From positions 310,001-374,000 of the forward strand of contig NZ_FSRJ01000002.1 in assembly GCF_900142065.1 (NCBI RefSeq): DNA of 64,000 bases, given 5' to 3'. Within the stretch, counting starts at the first letter, position 1, and each line of letters opens with the position of its first letter. Origin of the DNA: Agromyces cerinus subsp. cerinus. Lineage in GTDB: Bacteria > Actinomycetota > Actinomycetes > Actinomycetales > Microbacteriaceae. Below are positions 16,000 to 24,148 of this stretch, one piece after another. Position numbers and translations under genes: made by a program. Below the pieces are notes generated by a model. The model made no database searches, was not told the origin of the DNA, and saw only the letters and a program-made list of their open reading frames with translations.

Positions 16000-18090
16000 A
16001 TGAACACGATCCTGCCGAGCTACGTGAACGGCCAGTGGTGGACGCCCGCCCTTCGACAGGCTCACGACGCAGCTGACGCCGCCGAGGTGCGCGACGCCTC
16101 GACCGGCGAGGTCGTCACCCGCGTCTCGACCGAGGGGCTCGACCTCGGCGCGGCGCTGGAGTACGCCCGCACCGTCGGGCAGGCCTCACTCGGCGAGCTC
16201 ACCTTCCACCAGCGCGCCGTGCTGCTCAAGCAGATGGCGCTCGTGCTGACCGAGCGCAAGGCCGAGCTGTACGAGCTCTCCGCACGCACCGGCGCCACGA
16301 AGCAGGACTCCTGGGTCGACATCGACGGCGGCATCGGCGTGCTCTTCACGTACTCCTCGAAGGGGCGTCGCGAGATGCCGAACTCGAAGGTCTACGTCGA
16401 CGGCGCGGTCGAGCAGCTCTCGAAGGACGGCTCGTTCCTCGGCCGCCACATCTACACGCGCCTGCCCGGCGTCGCCGTGCAGATCAACGCCTTCAACTTC
16501 CCGGTGTGGGGTTCGCTCGAGAAGTTCGCGCCCGCCTTCCTCGCCGGCGTGCCCACGCTCGTGAAGCCCGCGACGCCCACCGGCTACCTCGCCGAGGCGT
16601 TCGTGCGCATCCTCGTCGAGTCGGGCCTCCTGCCCGAGGGCTCGCTGCAGCTCGTCTCGGGCGGCGTGCCGACGCTCTTCGAGCACCTGCGCCTCGGCGA
16701 CCTCGTCGCCTTCACCGGTTCGGCGTCGACCGCTGAGAAGCTGCGTGCGCACGACTCGGTGCAGACCGGCGGCGTGCGGTTCACGAGCGAGACCGACTCG
16801 ATCAACGCGAGCGTGCTCGGCACCGATGCGGTGGCCGGAACCCCCGAGTTCGACGCCTACGTGAAGCAGCTCGTCGCCGAGATGACGACGAAGGCGGGCC
16901 AGAAGTGCACGGCCATTCGCCGGGCGATCGTGCCCGCGGCATCCGTCGACGCGGTCATCGACGCCGTGCGCGCCCGCATCGCCGAGCGCGTCGTCGTCGG
17001 CGACCCGCGCGCCGAGGGCGTCACGATGGGCCCGCTCGCCTCGATCGCGCAGCGCGACGAGGTGCTCCGCCAGGTCGGGCGCCTCGAAGCAGGTGGCGGC
17101 GAGCTCGTCATCGGTTCGACGGATGCCCCGGCGGTCACCCTCGCCGACGGCGCCACCGGCGAGGCATCCGACGGTGCCTTCGTCGCGCCCATGCTGCTGT
17201 GGTTCGCGGATGCCTCGAGCCCCGCGCTGCACGAGGTCGAGGCGTTCGGCCCGGTCTCGTCGATCCTCGGCTACGACACCATCGCCGAGGCCGCCGCCCT
17301 CGTGGCCCGCGGCGGCGGATCGCTCGTGACGAGCGTCGCGACCCACGACCCCGAGGTCGCCGTGGCGCTCGCGACGGGCATGGCCGCGTACAACGGCCGC
17401 GTGCTCTTCCTCGATCGCGACGACGCCCGCTCGTCGACCGGCCACGGCTCGCCCCTGCCGAACCTCGTGCACGGCGGACCCGGTCGCGCCGGCGGCGGCG
17501 AGGAACTCGGCGGCATCCGTGCCGTGCTGCACCACATGCAGCGCACCGCCGTGCAGGGCTCGCCCGAGATGCTCACCGCCCTCACCGGCGTGTGGCACGC
17601 GGGCGCGGCGTCGCAGCCCGGCGGCGTGCACCCGTTCCGCAAGTCGCTCGCCGAGCTCAAGATCGGCGACCAGGTCGTGAGCGCGTCGCGCACGGTGACG
17701 CTCGAGGACATCGAGACGTTCGCGCATTTCACGGGCGACACGTTCTACGCCCACATGGACGAGGCCGCGGCTTCGGCGAACCCCTTCTTCCCGGGCCGGG
17801 TCGCTCACGGCTACCTGCTCGTGTCGTGGGCGGCCGGCCTCTTCGTCGACGCGGCGCCCGGGCCCGTGCTCGCCAACTCGGGGCTCGAGAACCTGCGCTT
17901 CGTGACGCCGGTGTCGCCCGGCGACTCGATCCGCGTCGAGCTCACGGCGAAGCAGATCACGCCGCGCGAGACCGACGAGTACGGCGAGGTGCGGTGGGAC
18001 GCGGTGCTGCGCAACCAGGATGACGAACTCGTGGCGTCGTACGACGTGCTCACGCTCGTGGCGAAGGAGCTCGCGCCGGCGACCGCCTAG
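16000..18090 (+). CDS. paaZ: PaaZ, bifunctional oxepin-CoA hydrolase / semialdehyde dehydrogenase
   Basis: A 696-residue fusion of usual PaaZ length. An aldehyde dehydrogenase domain covers about residues 1-525, with the catalytic cysteine in KAGQKCTAIRRAIV near residue 305. A MaoC-type (R)-hydratase domain covers about 555-696, with the D-x(4)-H motif in HFTGDTFYAHMDEAAA. The second domain opens the oxepin ring and the first oxidises the reactive aldehyde to 3-oxo-5,6-didehydrosuberyl-CoA. ATG at 16000 with AAAGGAAC upstream. Residues about 18-26 (PALRQAHDA) come from a REP half-element at 16051-16064. Confidence 0.93.
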   Translation: MNTILPSYVNGQWWTPALRQAHDAADAAEVRDASTGEVVTRVSTEGLDLGAALEYARTVGQASLGELTFHQRAVLLKQMALVLTERKAELYELSARTGATKQDSWVDIDGGIGVLFTYSSKGRREMPNSKVYVDGAVEQLSKDGSFLGRHIYTRLPGVAVQINAFNFPVWGSLEKFAPAFLAGVPTLVKPATPTGYLAEAFVRILVESGLLPEGSLQLVSGGVPTLFEHLRLGDLVAFTGSASTAEKLRAHDSVQTGGVRFTSETDSINASVLGTDAVAGTPEFDAYVKQLVAEMTTKAGQKCTAIRRAIVPAASVDAVIDAVRARIAERVVVGDPRAEGVTMGPLASIAQRDEVLRQVGRLEAGGGELVIGSTDAPAVTLADGATGEASDGAFVAPMLLWFADASSPALHEVEAFGPVSSILGYDTIAEAAALVARGGGSLVTSVATHDPEVAVALATGMAAYNGRVLFLDRDDARSSTGHGSPLPNLVHGGPGRAGGGEELGGIRAVLHHMQRTAVQGSPEMLTALTGVWHAGAASQPGGVHPFRKSLAELKIGDQVVSASRTVTLEDIETFAHFTGDTFYAHMDEAAASANPFFPGRVAHGYLLVSWAAGLFVDAAPGPVLANSGLENLRFVTPVSPGDSIRVELTAKQITPRETDEYGEVRWDAVLRNQDDELVASYDVLTLVAKELAPATA
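16051..16064. repeat. REP half-element inside the 5' end of paaZ
   Basis: CTTCGACAGGCTCA matches the half-element core seen in paaF and in the intergenic clusters. It lies in frame between the first strand (VNGQWW) and the first helix of the dehydrogenase domain. Confidence 0.6.
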
Positions 18091-18232
18091 CGCTCGGCAC
18101 TCCCGATCTCGCATGGCCGACGACGGGCTCGCGGCTCATCCGTGCGTTCGCAGCCGGTCGCCTCGGGACGGGGTTGAAGCGCCGGAGTCGGTTCCGAACG
18201 GCCGTGAGAGCACGCTCGCTAGACTCCGCGAC

Positions 18233-18577
18233 ATGACGATCGCTCCCGAACGCCCGTCGCGCGCGTCCCGAACAGCAGGAGGATGGGCGATCGGTCTCGC
18301 AATCGCCGCGGTCGTGCTGGTCGCGCTCGCTTGGATCGGGGTCGGCATACTCGCACTGCTCGATGCGATCGAGGCCGGCGATCTCGAGGCGTTCGGCTGG
18401 GTCCTCATGGCAGGGCTGTTCCTCTCGATGCTCGTGCTTCCGTTCGCGGTGATCCTCGGTGTCGTCGCGATCGTGCTCGCGGCCTGGGCGCGACGCTTCG
18501 TCGTGCTCGGAGTCGGTGTCGTCAGCGTGATCGCCGCAGTGGTGCTCCTGATACAGCTCGTGTCATCGATCGGCTGA
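18233..18577 (+). CDS. Small membrane protein
   Basis: A 114-residue protein with three hydrophobic segments at about residues 17-42, 53-85 and 88-112 and short charged turns between them. No family is recognised. It lies between paaZ and the convergent recQ-like gene, with about 140 bases of spacer upstream that hold no other clear gene. No strong ribosome site precedes the ATG, so the start is less sure than the frame. Confidence 0.55.
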   Translation: MTIAPERPSRASRTAGGWAIGLAIAAVVLVALAWIGVGILALLDAIEAGDLEAFGWVLMAGLFLSMLVLPFAVILGVVAIVLAAWARRFVVLGVGVVSVIAAVVLLIQLVSSIG

Positions 18578-18598
18578 TCCACCGGCATCGGCGCCGGA

Positions 18599-20743
18599 TC
18601 AGCCCCGCAGCGCGAGCACGAACGGCAGCACCTCGGTCGCACCGGCCTGACGCAGCTCGCGCGCGGCGATGGTGAGGGTCCAGCGGCTGTCGGCCTGATC
18701 GTCGACGAGCAGCACGCCGCCGGCCGGCACGTCGAGGTTGTCGGCGGAGAAGCGATCCCAGAGTCCGGCGAGCCGGAACGCGCTGTTGCCGCCGGGCTGA
18801 CCGGTCGGCCCGCCGCCCCGGAACTCGAGGGCGCCGAGGTAGGGGAGTCGCCCGACCCCGGCGAGGCCTCGGGCGAGCGAGTCGACGAGCAGCGGGCGCG
18901 AGCGCGACGGCATCGCCACGACCGCGACCGGGCGCTCGGCCCAGCCCCAGTCGGCGAGCACCCGCACGCACGCGGCGAGCACCTGCGGCGAGACGGCGGC
19001 GTCGGGCGCACCCGCGGCGAACAGCTCGCGCAGCGTGCCGCCCCACCCGAGATCGGTCAGCCGCGCGAGCGCCCGGCCTTCGCTCGCCTGCTCGGCGGGC
19101 GCGATGCGCCCCTTGACGGGCACGCCGAGACGGTCGGCTCCCGTGGGCCATGCACGACGCGGTTCGATCGGCACGCCGACGCGGTCGAGTGATTCGGCGG
19201 CGGTTGCCGTGGCGGATGCCGCGATCTCACGTGGGAACCAGACGCCCGCGCAGTTGTCGCACCGCCCGCACGGCGCCGCCGTGTCGTCGTCGAGCGATCG
19301 CTGGAGGAACTCCATGCGGCATCCGTCGGTCTGCTCGTACTCGATCATGTGCTGCTGCTCGGCGAGCCGTTCGGCGGCGATGCGCTCGTAGCGCTCGGCG
19401 TCGTAGACCCACGGCATGCCGGTCGCGACCCAGCCGCCCTGCACCCGGCGCACTGCGCCGTCGACGTCGAGCACCTTGAGCAGCAGTTCGAGCGGGGTGC
19501 GGCGGATGTCGACCATCGCCTCGAGGGCGGGGGTGGAGACGGGAACGTCGGAGAGGGCGCCGATGACGCGCTCGGCCCGCTCCTGATCGGGCATCGACGC
19601 GGTCGCGAAGTAGTGCCAGATCGCGGCGTCTTCGGTGCCGGGGAGCAGGAGCACGTCGGCGCTCTCACTCGCGCGGCCGGCACGGCCGACCTGCTGATAG
19701 TACGCGACGGGCGACGACGGAGCCCCGAGGTGCAGCACGAATCCGAGATCGGGCTTGTCGAAGCCCATGCCGAGCGCACTCGTGGCGACGAGCGCCTTCA
19801 CCTCGTTGCGCTTCAGCATGCCTTCGGACTCGGTGCGCTCGTCGGTGTCGGTCTGGCCCGTGTAGGCGCGCACCTCGTGCCCGCGTTCGCGCAGCAGGCG
19901 CGCGGTGTCGTTGGCGGCGGCGACGGTCAGCGTGTAGATGATGCCCGAACCCGGCAGGTCGTCGAGGTGGCTGAGGAGCCACGCGAGGCGGCTCGGCGAA
20001 TCGGGCAGGCGCAGCACTCCGAGTCGCAGAGATGCCCGGGCGAGCGGCCCGCGGATCGTGAGCACCTCGGGGGCGGCGGCTTCGTCGTCGGCCGCGCCCG
20101 TGCCGAGCTGCTCCGCGACATCGGCGACCACCCGGCTGTTCGCCGTCGCGGTCGTCGCGAGCACCGGTACCTCGGCGGGCATCTGCGAGATGAGGTCGCG
20201 GAGCCGTCGGTAGTCGGGGCGGAAGTCGTGGCCCCAGTCGCTGATGCAGTGCGCCTCGTCGACGACGAGCATGCCGATGCGCCGCACGAGTGCCGGCAGC
20301 TGCTCTTCGCGGAACGCGGGGTTGTTGAGCCGTTCGGGGGAGACGAGCAGCACGTCGACCTCATCGCGGTCGAGCTGGGCGAGCACATCGCTCCACTCGT
20401 GCGCGTTCGTCGAGTTGATGGCCACGGCCCGAACGCCCGCACGTTCGGCGGCCGCGATCTGGTCGCGCATGAGGGCGAGGAGCGGCGAGACGAGCACGGT
20501 CGGCCCCGCGCCCTGCCGGCGCAGCAGCAGCGTCGCGACGAAGTACACCGCCGACTTGCCCCACCCGGTGCGCTGCACGACGAGCGCACGGCGGCGGCCC
20601 TCGACGAGGGCTTCGATCGCCTCGAACTGCCCGTCGTGGAACTCGGCGTCGTCACGCCCCACGAGCTCCCGGAGGGCGGCGAGCGCGGCGGAACGGGTGT
20701 CGGCGGGCGGCGCTGCGAGGGTCATCCCCCCACTCTGGCGCAC
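18599..20743 (-). CDS. RecQ-type ATP-dependent DNA helicase with PRTase-like C-terminus
   Basis: A 714-residue helicase. Motifs in order: GQFEAIEALVEGRRRALVVQ, Walker A RTGWGKSAVYF near residue 58, VSPLLALMRDQ, DEAH in LVVDEAHCISDWGHDFRPDYR, TATAN, then lobe 2 with GSGIIYTLTV, the YTGQTD motif and QQVGRAGRASE. A RecQ zinc-binding cluster follows (C-R-M-E-F-L plus CGRCDNC, about residue 460-485). The last about 120 residues look like a phosphoribosyltransferase fold: GGVLLVDDQADSRWTLTIAARELRQAGA resembles the PRPP loop but lacks the usual T-x-G-x-T. GTG at 20743 is the longest start; ATG at 20725 directly after a G-run is an alternative. Confidence 0.9.
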   Translation of the reverse strand: MRQSGGMTLAAPPADTRSAALAALRELVGRDDAEFHDGQFEAIEALVEGRRRALVVQRTGWGKSAVYFVATLLLRRQGAGPTVLVSPLLALMRDQIAAAERAGVRAVAINSTNAHEWSDVLAQLDRDEVDVLLVSPERLNNPAFREEQLPALVRRIGMLVVDEAHCISDWGHDFRPDYRRLRDLISQMPAEVPVLATTATANSRVVADVAEQLGTGAADDEAAAPEVLTIRGPLARASLRLGVLRLPDSPSRLAWLLSHLDDLPGSGIIYTLTVAAANDTARLLRERGHEVRAYTGQTDTDERTESEGMLKRNEVKALVATSALGMGFDKPDLGFVLHLGAPSSPVAYYQQVGRAGRASESADVLLLPGTEDAAIWHYFATASMPDQERAERVIGALSDVPVSTPALEAMVDIRRTPLELLLKVLDVDGAVRRVQGGWVATGMPWVYDAERYERIAAERLAEQQHMIEYEQTDGCRMEFLQRSLDDDTAAPCGRCDNCAGVWFPREIAASATATAAESLDRVGVPIEPRRAWPTGADRLGVPVKGRIAPAEQASEGRALARLTDLGWGGTLRELFAAGAPDAAVSPQVLAACVRVLADWGWAERPVAVVAMPSRSRPLLVDSLARGLAGVGRLPYLGALEFRGGGPTGQPGGNSAFRLAGLWDRFSADNLDVPAGGVLLVDDQADSRWTLTIAARELRQAGATEVLPFVLALRG

Positions 20744-20873
20744 GCGACCGACAAGCGGCTGAGCAGCCGGCTCCCAGCCACCTCAGATGCCCCGGCGAGG
20801 AATAGGGCGATCTCCGGATGTCCCGCCCCCGCCTTAGCGAGGAGTCTCGACTCAGACACACAGGAGCAGACAC

Positions 20874-21155
20874 ATGTTGATCTCGGAAATCACGTTCCCC
20901 CATCTCCTCGCAGCGAACGACGAGCGCATCGCCGACGAACTCGAGCGCCGCAGGGTGGTGCTCGAACGCCGCGCGGAAAGCGGCCGCCGCTGCCGTAGCA
21001 GTCGAGGGTCGAGCCGCTGCAACGGCCGAAGGGCCGGCAGCGGCGGTCGGTCGAGCACCGCGCCACGCGGCATCCCGCCGGCACCTGACGAACCGGATGC
21101 CGCGCCCCGCGGCATGATGCTTGACGCACGCCGCTTCGCCGTCCACCCTGAACCC
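20874..21155 (+). other. Possible small gene with good ribosome site, open into the next gene
   Basis: ATG at 20874 is preceded by AGGAG seven bases upstream. It opens with a protein-like segment (MLISEITFPHLLAANDERIA, then a charged helix ending ELERRRVVLERRAE). After about residue 38 the frame turns into an Arg/Ser/Gly-rich stretch and runs without a stop into the membrane protein start at 21156. Shifting by one base near 20984 gives an Ala-rich continuation that ends at a TGA near 21116, which would make a separate protein of about 80 residues. I cannot decide between a fused gene and a frameshifted small gene. Confidence 0.4.
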
Positions 21156-21536
21156 ATGAGCGAAACGACGCGCACCGCCGCCCGTGGTGCGGCCTTCTGG
21201 ATCTGTTACGCGGTCACGGTCATCAGCGCGGGGGTGAGCGTCACCTACTCCGTGATCGCCGTGATCGACGGCGGACTCGAGGCGAGCGACGCGCTGTACG
21301 CGACCTCGCGCAGCGTCGCGCTCGTCGTGATGGCGCTCGTCTCGCCCATGTTCCGGTCCGACGCGGGTCTGCTCATCATCGCGGTGGCGATGACCATCGT
21401 GCAGGGCATCGACTCGTTCATCGGCGCGGTGCAGGGCGACATCGGCAAGACGATCGGCCCGGCGGTGCTGTGCATCGTGACGATCGTCGCGGCGACGTTC
21501 CTCGCCCGCAGCGATCGCATGCGCAGCGTCGACTGA
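21156..21536 (+). CDS. Small four-helix membrane protein
   Basis: A 126-residue protein with four hydrophobic segments (about residues 10-34, 44-62, 70-86 and 96-118). I recognise no family, though the layout resembles small integral membrane proteins common in Microbacteriaceae. The frame is open back to 20874, so this could be the C-terminal part of a 220-residue protein. No clear ribosome site precedes 21156. Downstream it converges on the TetR gene with a 7-base gap. Confidence 0.55.
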   Translation: MSETTRTAARGAAFWICYAVTVISAGVSVTYSVIAVIDGGLEASDALYATSRSVALVVMALVSPMFRSDAGLLIIAVAMTIVQGIDSFIGAVQGDIGKTIGPAVLCIVTIVAATFLARSDRMRSVD

Positions 21537-21543
21537 ACTCGAC

Positions 21544-22182
21544 TCAGCCGAGCAGCTCGTCGACGCGGTTCGAGGTCGGCATGCGCAGCCCGTCGAGGGC
21601 GATGGCGATCACGTCGCCGGCGAGCCGGTCGGCGTCCTCCTTGCCGCCGGGGCGGTACCACTCGACGATCGAGTTGATCATGCCGAACGCCAGGCGTGCG
21701 ACGACGCTGGGGTCGATGTCGGAGCGGAGGCTGCCCTCGGTCTGCGCCTCCTCGACGAGCGAGGTGACCGCCCGGTCGAACGCTCGCCGACGGGCGAGCG
21801 CACGCCGCTCGACCTCGGTGTTGCCGCGCACGCGCAGCAGGAGCGTCACCGACGGCAGCTTCTCGACGAGCACGTGCACGGCGCCGGCGAGCACCGCCTC
21901 GAGCCGATCGGCGGCACGGCCCTGCGTGGCTGCGGTGTCGCCCAGCACGCCCTCGAGGGCGCTGAGGGCGTCGTCGAGCGCGCGCTCGAGGATCTCGTCC
22001 TTCGACGCGAAGTGGTGGTAGATCGCCGACTTCGACAGGCCGAGCCGATCGGCGAGCACGCCCATCGAGGTCGCGTCGTAGCCGTACTGGTTGAACGCGG
22101 CGATGGCGACCTCGAGGATCCCCTGCTGGTCGTACCCGGGGCGCCCCCGTCGAAGTGAACCGTTCTCTGACATCGCCATCAT
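21544..22182 (-). CDS. paaR: TetR-family repressor of the paa genes (PaaR-like)
   Basis: A 212-residue TetR protein. The DNA-binding domain is at about residues 15-62, with the helix-turn-helix in TSMGVLADRLGLSKSAIYHHFASKDEIL. The C-terminal ligand domain is of ordinary length (about 150 residues). The ATG at 22182 has GAGGG seven bases upstream. It is the third gene behind paaI and paaK, a common place for PaaR in actinobacteria. By family knowledge, phenylacetyl-CoA releases such repressors from DNA. Candidate operators lie at 13040-13063, 24095-24118 and 47002-47019. Confidence 0.8.
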   Translation of the reverse strand: MMAMSENGSLRRGRPGYDQQGILEVAIAAFNQYGYDATSMGVLADRLGLSKSAIYHHFASKDEILERALDDALSALEGVLGDTAATQGRAADRLEAVLAGAVHVLVEKLPSVTLLLRVRGNTEVERRALARRRAFDRAVTSLVEEAQTEGSLRSDIDPSVVARLAFGMINSIVEWYRPGGKEDADRLAGDVIAIALDGLRMPTSNRVDELLG

Positions 22183-22210
22183 CTTCGCACCCTCTGCGCC
22201 GGTCTCTGCG

Positions 22211-22262
22211 GGTTGAGCCGGTCGAAACCCGACCCGGGCGGCTGGTTTCGGCAGACTCAACC
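22211..22262. repeat. Paired REP-like palindromes between paaK and paaR
   Basis: GGTTGAGCCGGTCGAAACC at 22211-22229 and GGTTTCGGCAGACTCAACC at 22244-22262 are inverted copies that can form a long hairpin with a 14-base loop. The stop codon of paaK (22257-22259) lies inside the second copy. The hairpin could attenuate read-through from paaK into paaR or stabilise the upstream message (inference). Confidence 0.75.
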
Positions 22263-23600
22263 CGCAGAACCGCGCAGGTCGTAGACCCGCTTGTACTTGC
22301 CCTCGCTGCGGGGGAGGGTGCCGGGCTCTTCGAGCTGCACGGCGACGGTCGATCCGATGCCCTCCTTGATGCGCTTGGCGAGCACGACGGTGGCGGCCTG
22401 GCAGACCTCGACCGAGAGGTCGGGGTGGCGCTCGATGCGCACGGTCATGTCGTCCATCGTGCCCGTGCGGCGCAGCTCGAGGATGAAGTGCGGGGTGAGC
22501 TGCTCGATGCCGAGCACGATCTCCTCGATCTGCGTCGGGAAGAGGTTCACGCCGCGCAGGATGATCATGTCGTCGTTGCGACCCGTGATCTTCTCGATGC
22601 GGCGCATGCCGGGCCGGGCGGTGCCGGGCAGCAGTCGCGTGAGGTCGCGCGTGCGGTAGCGGATGACCGGGAACGCCTCTTTGGTGAGCGAGGTGAAGAC
22701 GAGCTCGCCCATCTCGCCGTCGGCGAGCTGGGCGCCCGTGTCGCCGTCGATGATCTCGGGCAGGAAGTGGTCCTCCCAGATGTGCGGCCCGTCCTTCGTC
22801 TCGAGGCACTCGTTGCCGACGCCGGGGCCCATGACCTCGCTGAGGCCGTAGATGTCGAGCGCGTCGATGCCGAGTCGCTGCTCGAGTTCGTGGCGCATCT
22901 CGTTCGTCCACGGCTCGGCTCCGAGCACGGCGACCTTCAGCGAGGTCGAGCGGGGGTCGACGCCCTGCTCGACCATGCAGTCGGCGATCGTCAGCAGGTA
23001 GCTCGGCGTGCAGAGGATCGCGTCGGGCTCGAAGTCGAGGATGAGCTGCACCTGCCGTGCGGTCTGCCCGCCCGACATCGGGATGACGGTCGCGCCGAGC
23101 TTCTCGATGCCGCCGTGCGCGCCGAGGCCGCCGGTGAAGAGCCCGTAGCCGTACGCGTTGTGCACTTTCATGCCCGGGCGGATGCCGCTGGCGCGCAGCG
23201 AGCGGGCGATGAGCGTCGCCCAGCGGTCGAGGTCGCCCCTCGTGTAGCCCACGACGGTCGGCCGGCCCGTGGTGCCGCTCGAGGCGTGGATGCGCGCGAC
23301 CTGCTCCATCGGCACGGCGAACATGCCGAACGGGTAGGTCTGGCGCAGGTCCTCCTTGGTCGTGAAGGGCAGCTTCACGACGTCGGCGAGCGAGCGGATG
23401 TCGCGGGGGTGCACTCCCGCCTCGTCGAACTTCCTCGTATAGAGGGGCACGTTGTCGTAGGCGTGCTGCACGGTCTGCTGCAGGCGCTCGAGCTGGAGCG
23501 CCTCGACCTCGGCGCGCGTCATCCGCTCTTCGGGGTCGAGGTCTGCGAGTGCCGCTGGGGCGAGGCCGGAGATGGAGGGGGAGGTGGTCGTCGTCGACAC
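22257..23600 (-). CDS. paaK: Phenylacetate-CoA ligase
   Basis: A 447-residue adenylate-forming ligase, close to the usual PaaK length. The ATP-binding loop HASSGTTGRPTVVGYT lies near residue 107. Other marks are AYGYGLFTGGLGAHGG, DIYGLSEVMGPGV and the C-terminal hinge region ITGRNDDMIILRGVNLFPTQIE. It converts phenylacetate to phenylacetyl-CoA, the first step of the pathway and the source of the PaaR effector. The GTG at 23600 has AGGAG five bases upstream; paaI ends 20 bases before it. The final codons and the stop come from a REP-like element. Confidence 0.95.
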   Translation of the reverse strand: MSTTTTSPSISGLAPAALADLDPEERMTRAEVEALQLERLQQTVQHAYDNVPLYTRKFDEAGVHPRDIRSLADVVKLPFTTKEDLRQTYPFGMFAVPMEQVARIHASSGTTGRPTVVGYTRGDLDRWATLIARSLRASGIRPGMKVHNAYGYGLFTGGLGAHGGIEKLGATVIPMSGGQTARQVQLILDFEPDAILCTPSYLLTIADCMVEQGVDPRSTSLKVAVLGAEPWTNEMRHELEQRLGIDALDIYGLSEVMGPGVGNECLETKDGPHIWEDHFLPEIIDGDTGAQLADGEMGELVFTSLTKEAFPVIRYRTRDLTRLLPGTARPGMRRIEKITGRNDDMIILRGVNLFPTQIEEIVLGIEQLTPHFILELRRTGTMDDMTVRIERHPDLSVEVCQAATVVLAKRIKEGIGSTVAVQLEEPGTLPRSEGKYKRVYDLRGSAG

Positions 23601-23620
23601 GGGGGCTCCTGGTGGCGGGG

Positions 23621-24031
23621 TCAGATGGTGCGGTTGGTGGAGATCGAGCGGCCGCGGAACTCGGCGACGGCGTCGCCCTGTTCGTCGACGACCGTGACGT
23701 CGTAGAGGCCGGTGCGGCCGCTGCGTGCGCGGCGGACGGCGGTGGCGGTGAGGGTCTGCCCGACGACCGTCGACTTCAGGAAGGTGATGTCTGCTCCGGC
23801 GGCGACAGTGATGGTGTCGTCTTCGTTGCAGGCGATCGCGAACGCCGTGTCGGCGAGCGTGAAGACGAACCCGCCGTGGGTGATGTGGAAGCCGTTGGTC
23901 ATGTCGTCGCGAACCTGCATGGAGACGACCGCGTGGCCCGGCTCGTCGAGCTCGATGACCATGCCGAGCGCTGCGGAGGCCTGGTCGCGCTGCATCATCG
24001 CGCGGGTGGAAGTGGTCGCGGCATCCGCCAT
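23621..24031 (-). CDS. paaI: Phenylacetyl-CoA pathway thioesterase
   Basis: A 136-residue hotdog-fold thioesterase. The PaaI signature is NGFHITHGGFVFTLADTAFA (about residues 49-68) followed by IACNEDD, with the catalytic aspartate in LADTAFA. It hydrolyses CoA esters of ring-1,2-epoxide and related products, which prevents CoA depletion when the pathway jams. ATG at 24031 with GAGGAG six bases upstream. It is the first gene of the leftward paaI-paaK-paaR unit and is divergent from paaA. Confidence 0.93.
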   Translation of the reverse strand: MADAATTSTRAMMQRDQASAALGMVIELDEPGHAVVSMQVRDDMTNGFHITHGGFVFTLADTAFAIACNEDDTITVAAGADITFLKSTVVGQTLTATAVRRARSGRTGLYDVTVVDEQGDAVAEFRGRSISTNRTI

Positions 24032-24068
24032 GTGAAGCTCCTCATCGAGTTCATCCGTTCGCGCGCCG

Positions 24069-24118
24069 TTGCTGCGGCGCTCGAGTTGAGCATATACTAA
24101 CTGAACGATCGGTTAGTA
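24069..24118. promoter_or_regulatory. paaA promoter and paaI/paaA divergent PaaR operator
   Basis: For the rightward genes TTGCTG (24069-24074) and TATACT (24093-24098) are spaced by 18 bases. A 24-base near-palindrome at 24095-24118 overlaps the -10 box and the expected start point; its arms are TACTAAC and GTTAGTA and 20 of its 24 positions are symmetric. From memory it agrees almost perfectly with the operator pattern described for PaaR of Corynebacterium glutamicum. The same DNA must carry the leftward promoter for paaI. Confidence 0.8.
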
Positions 24119-24148
24119 ATGCCGAGTCCAGAGACACAGGAGTCGACG

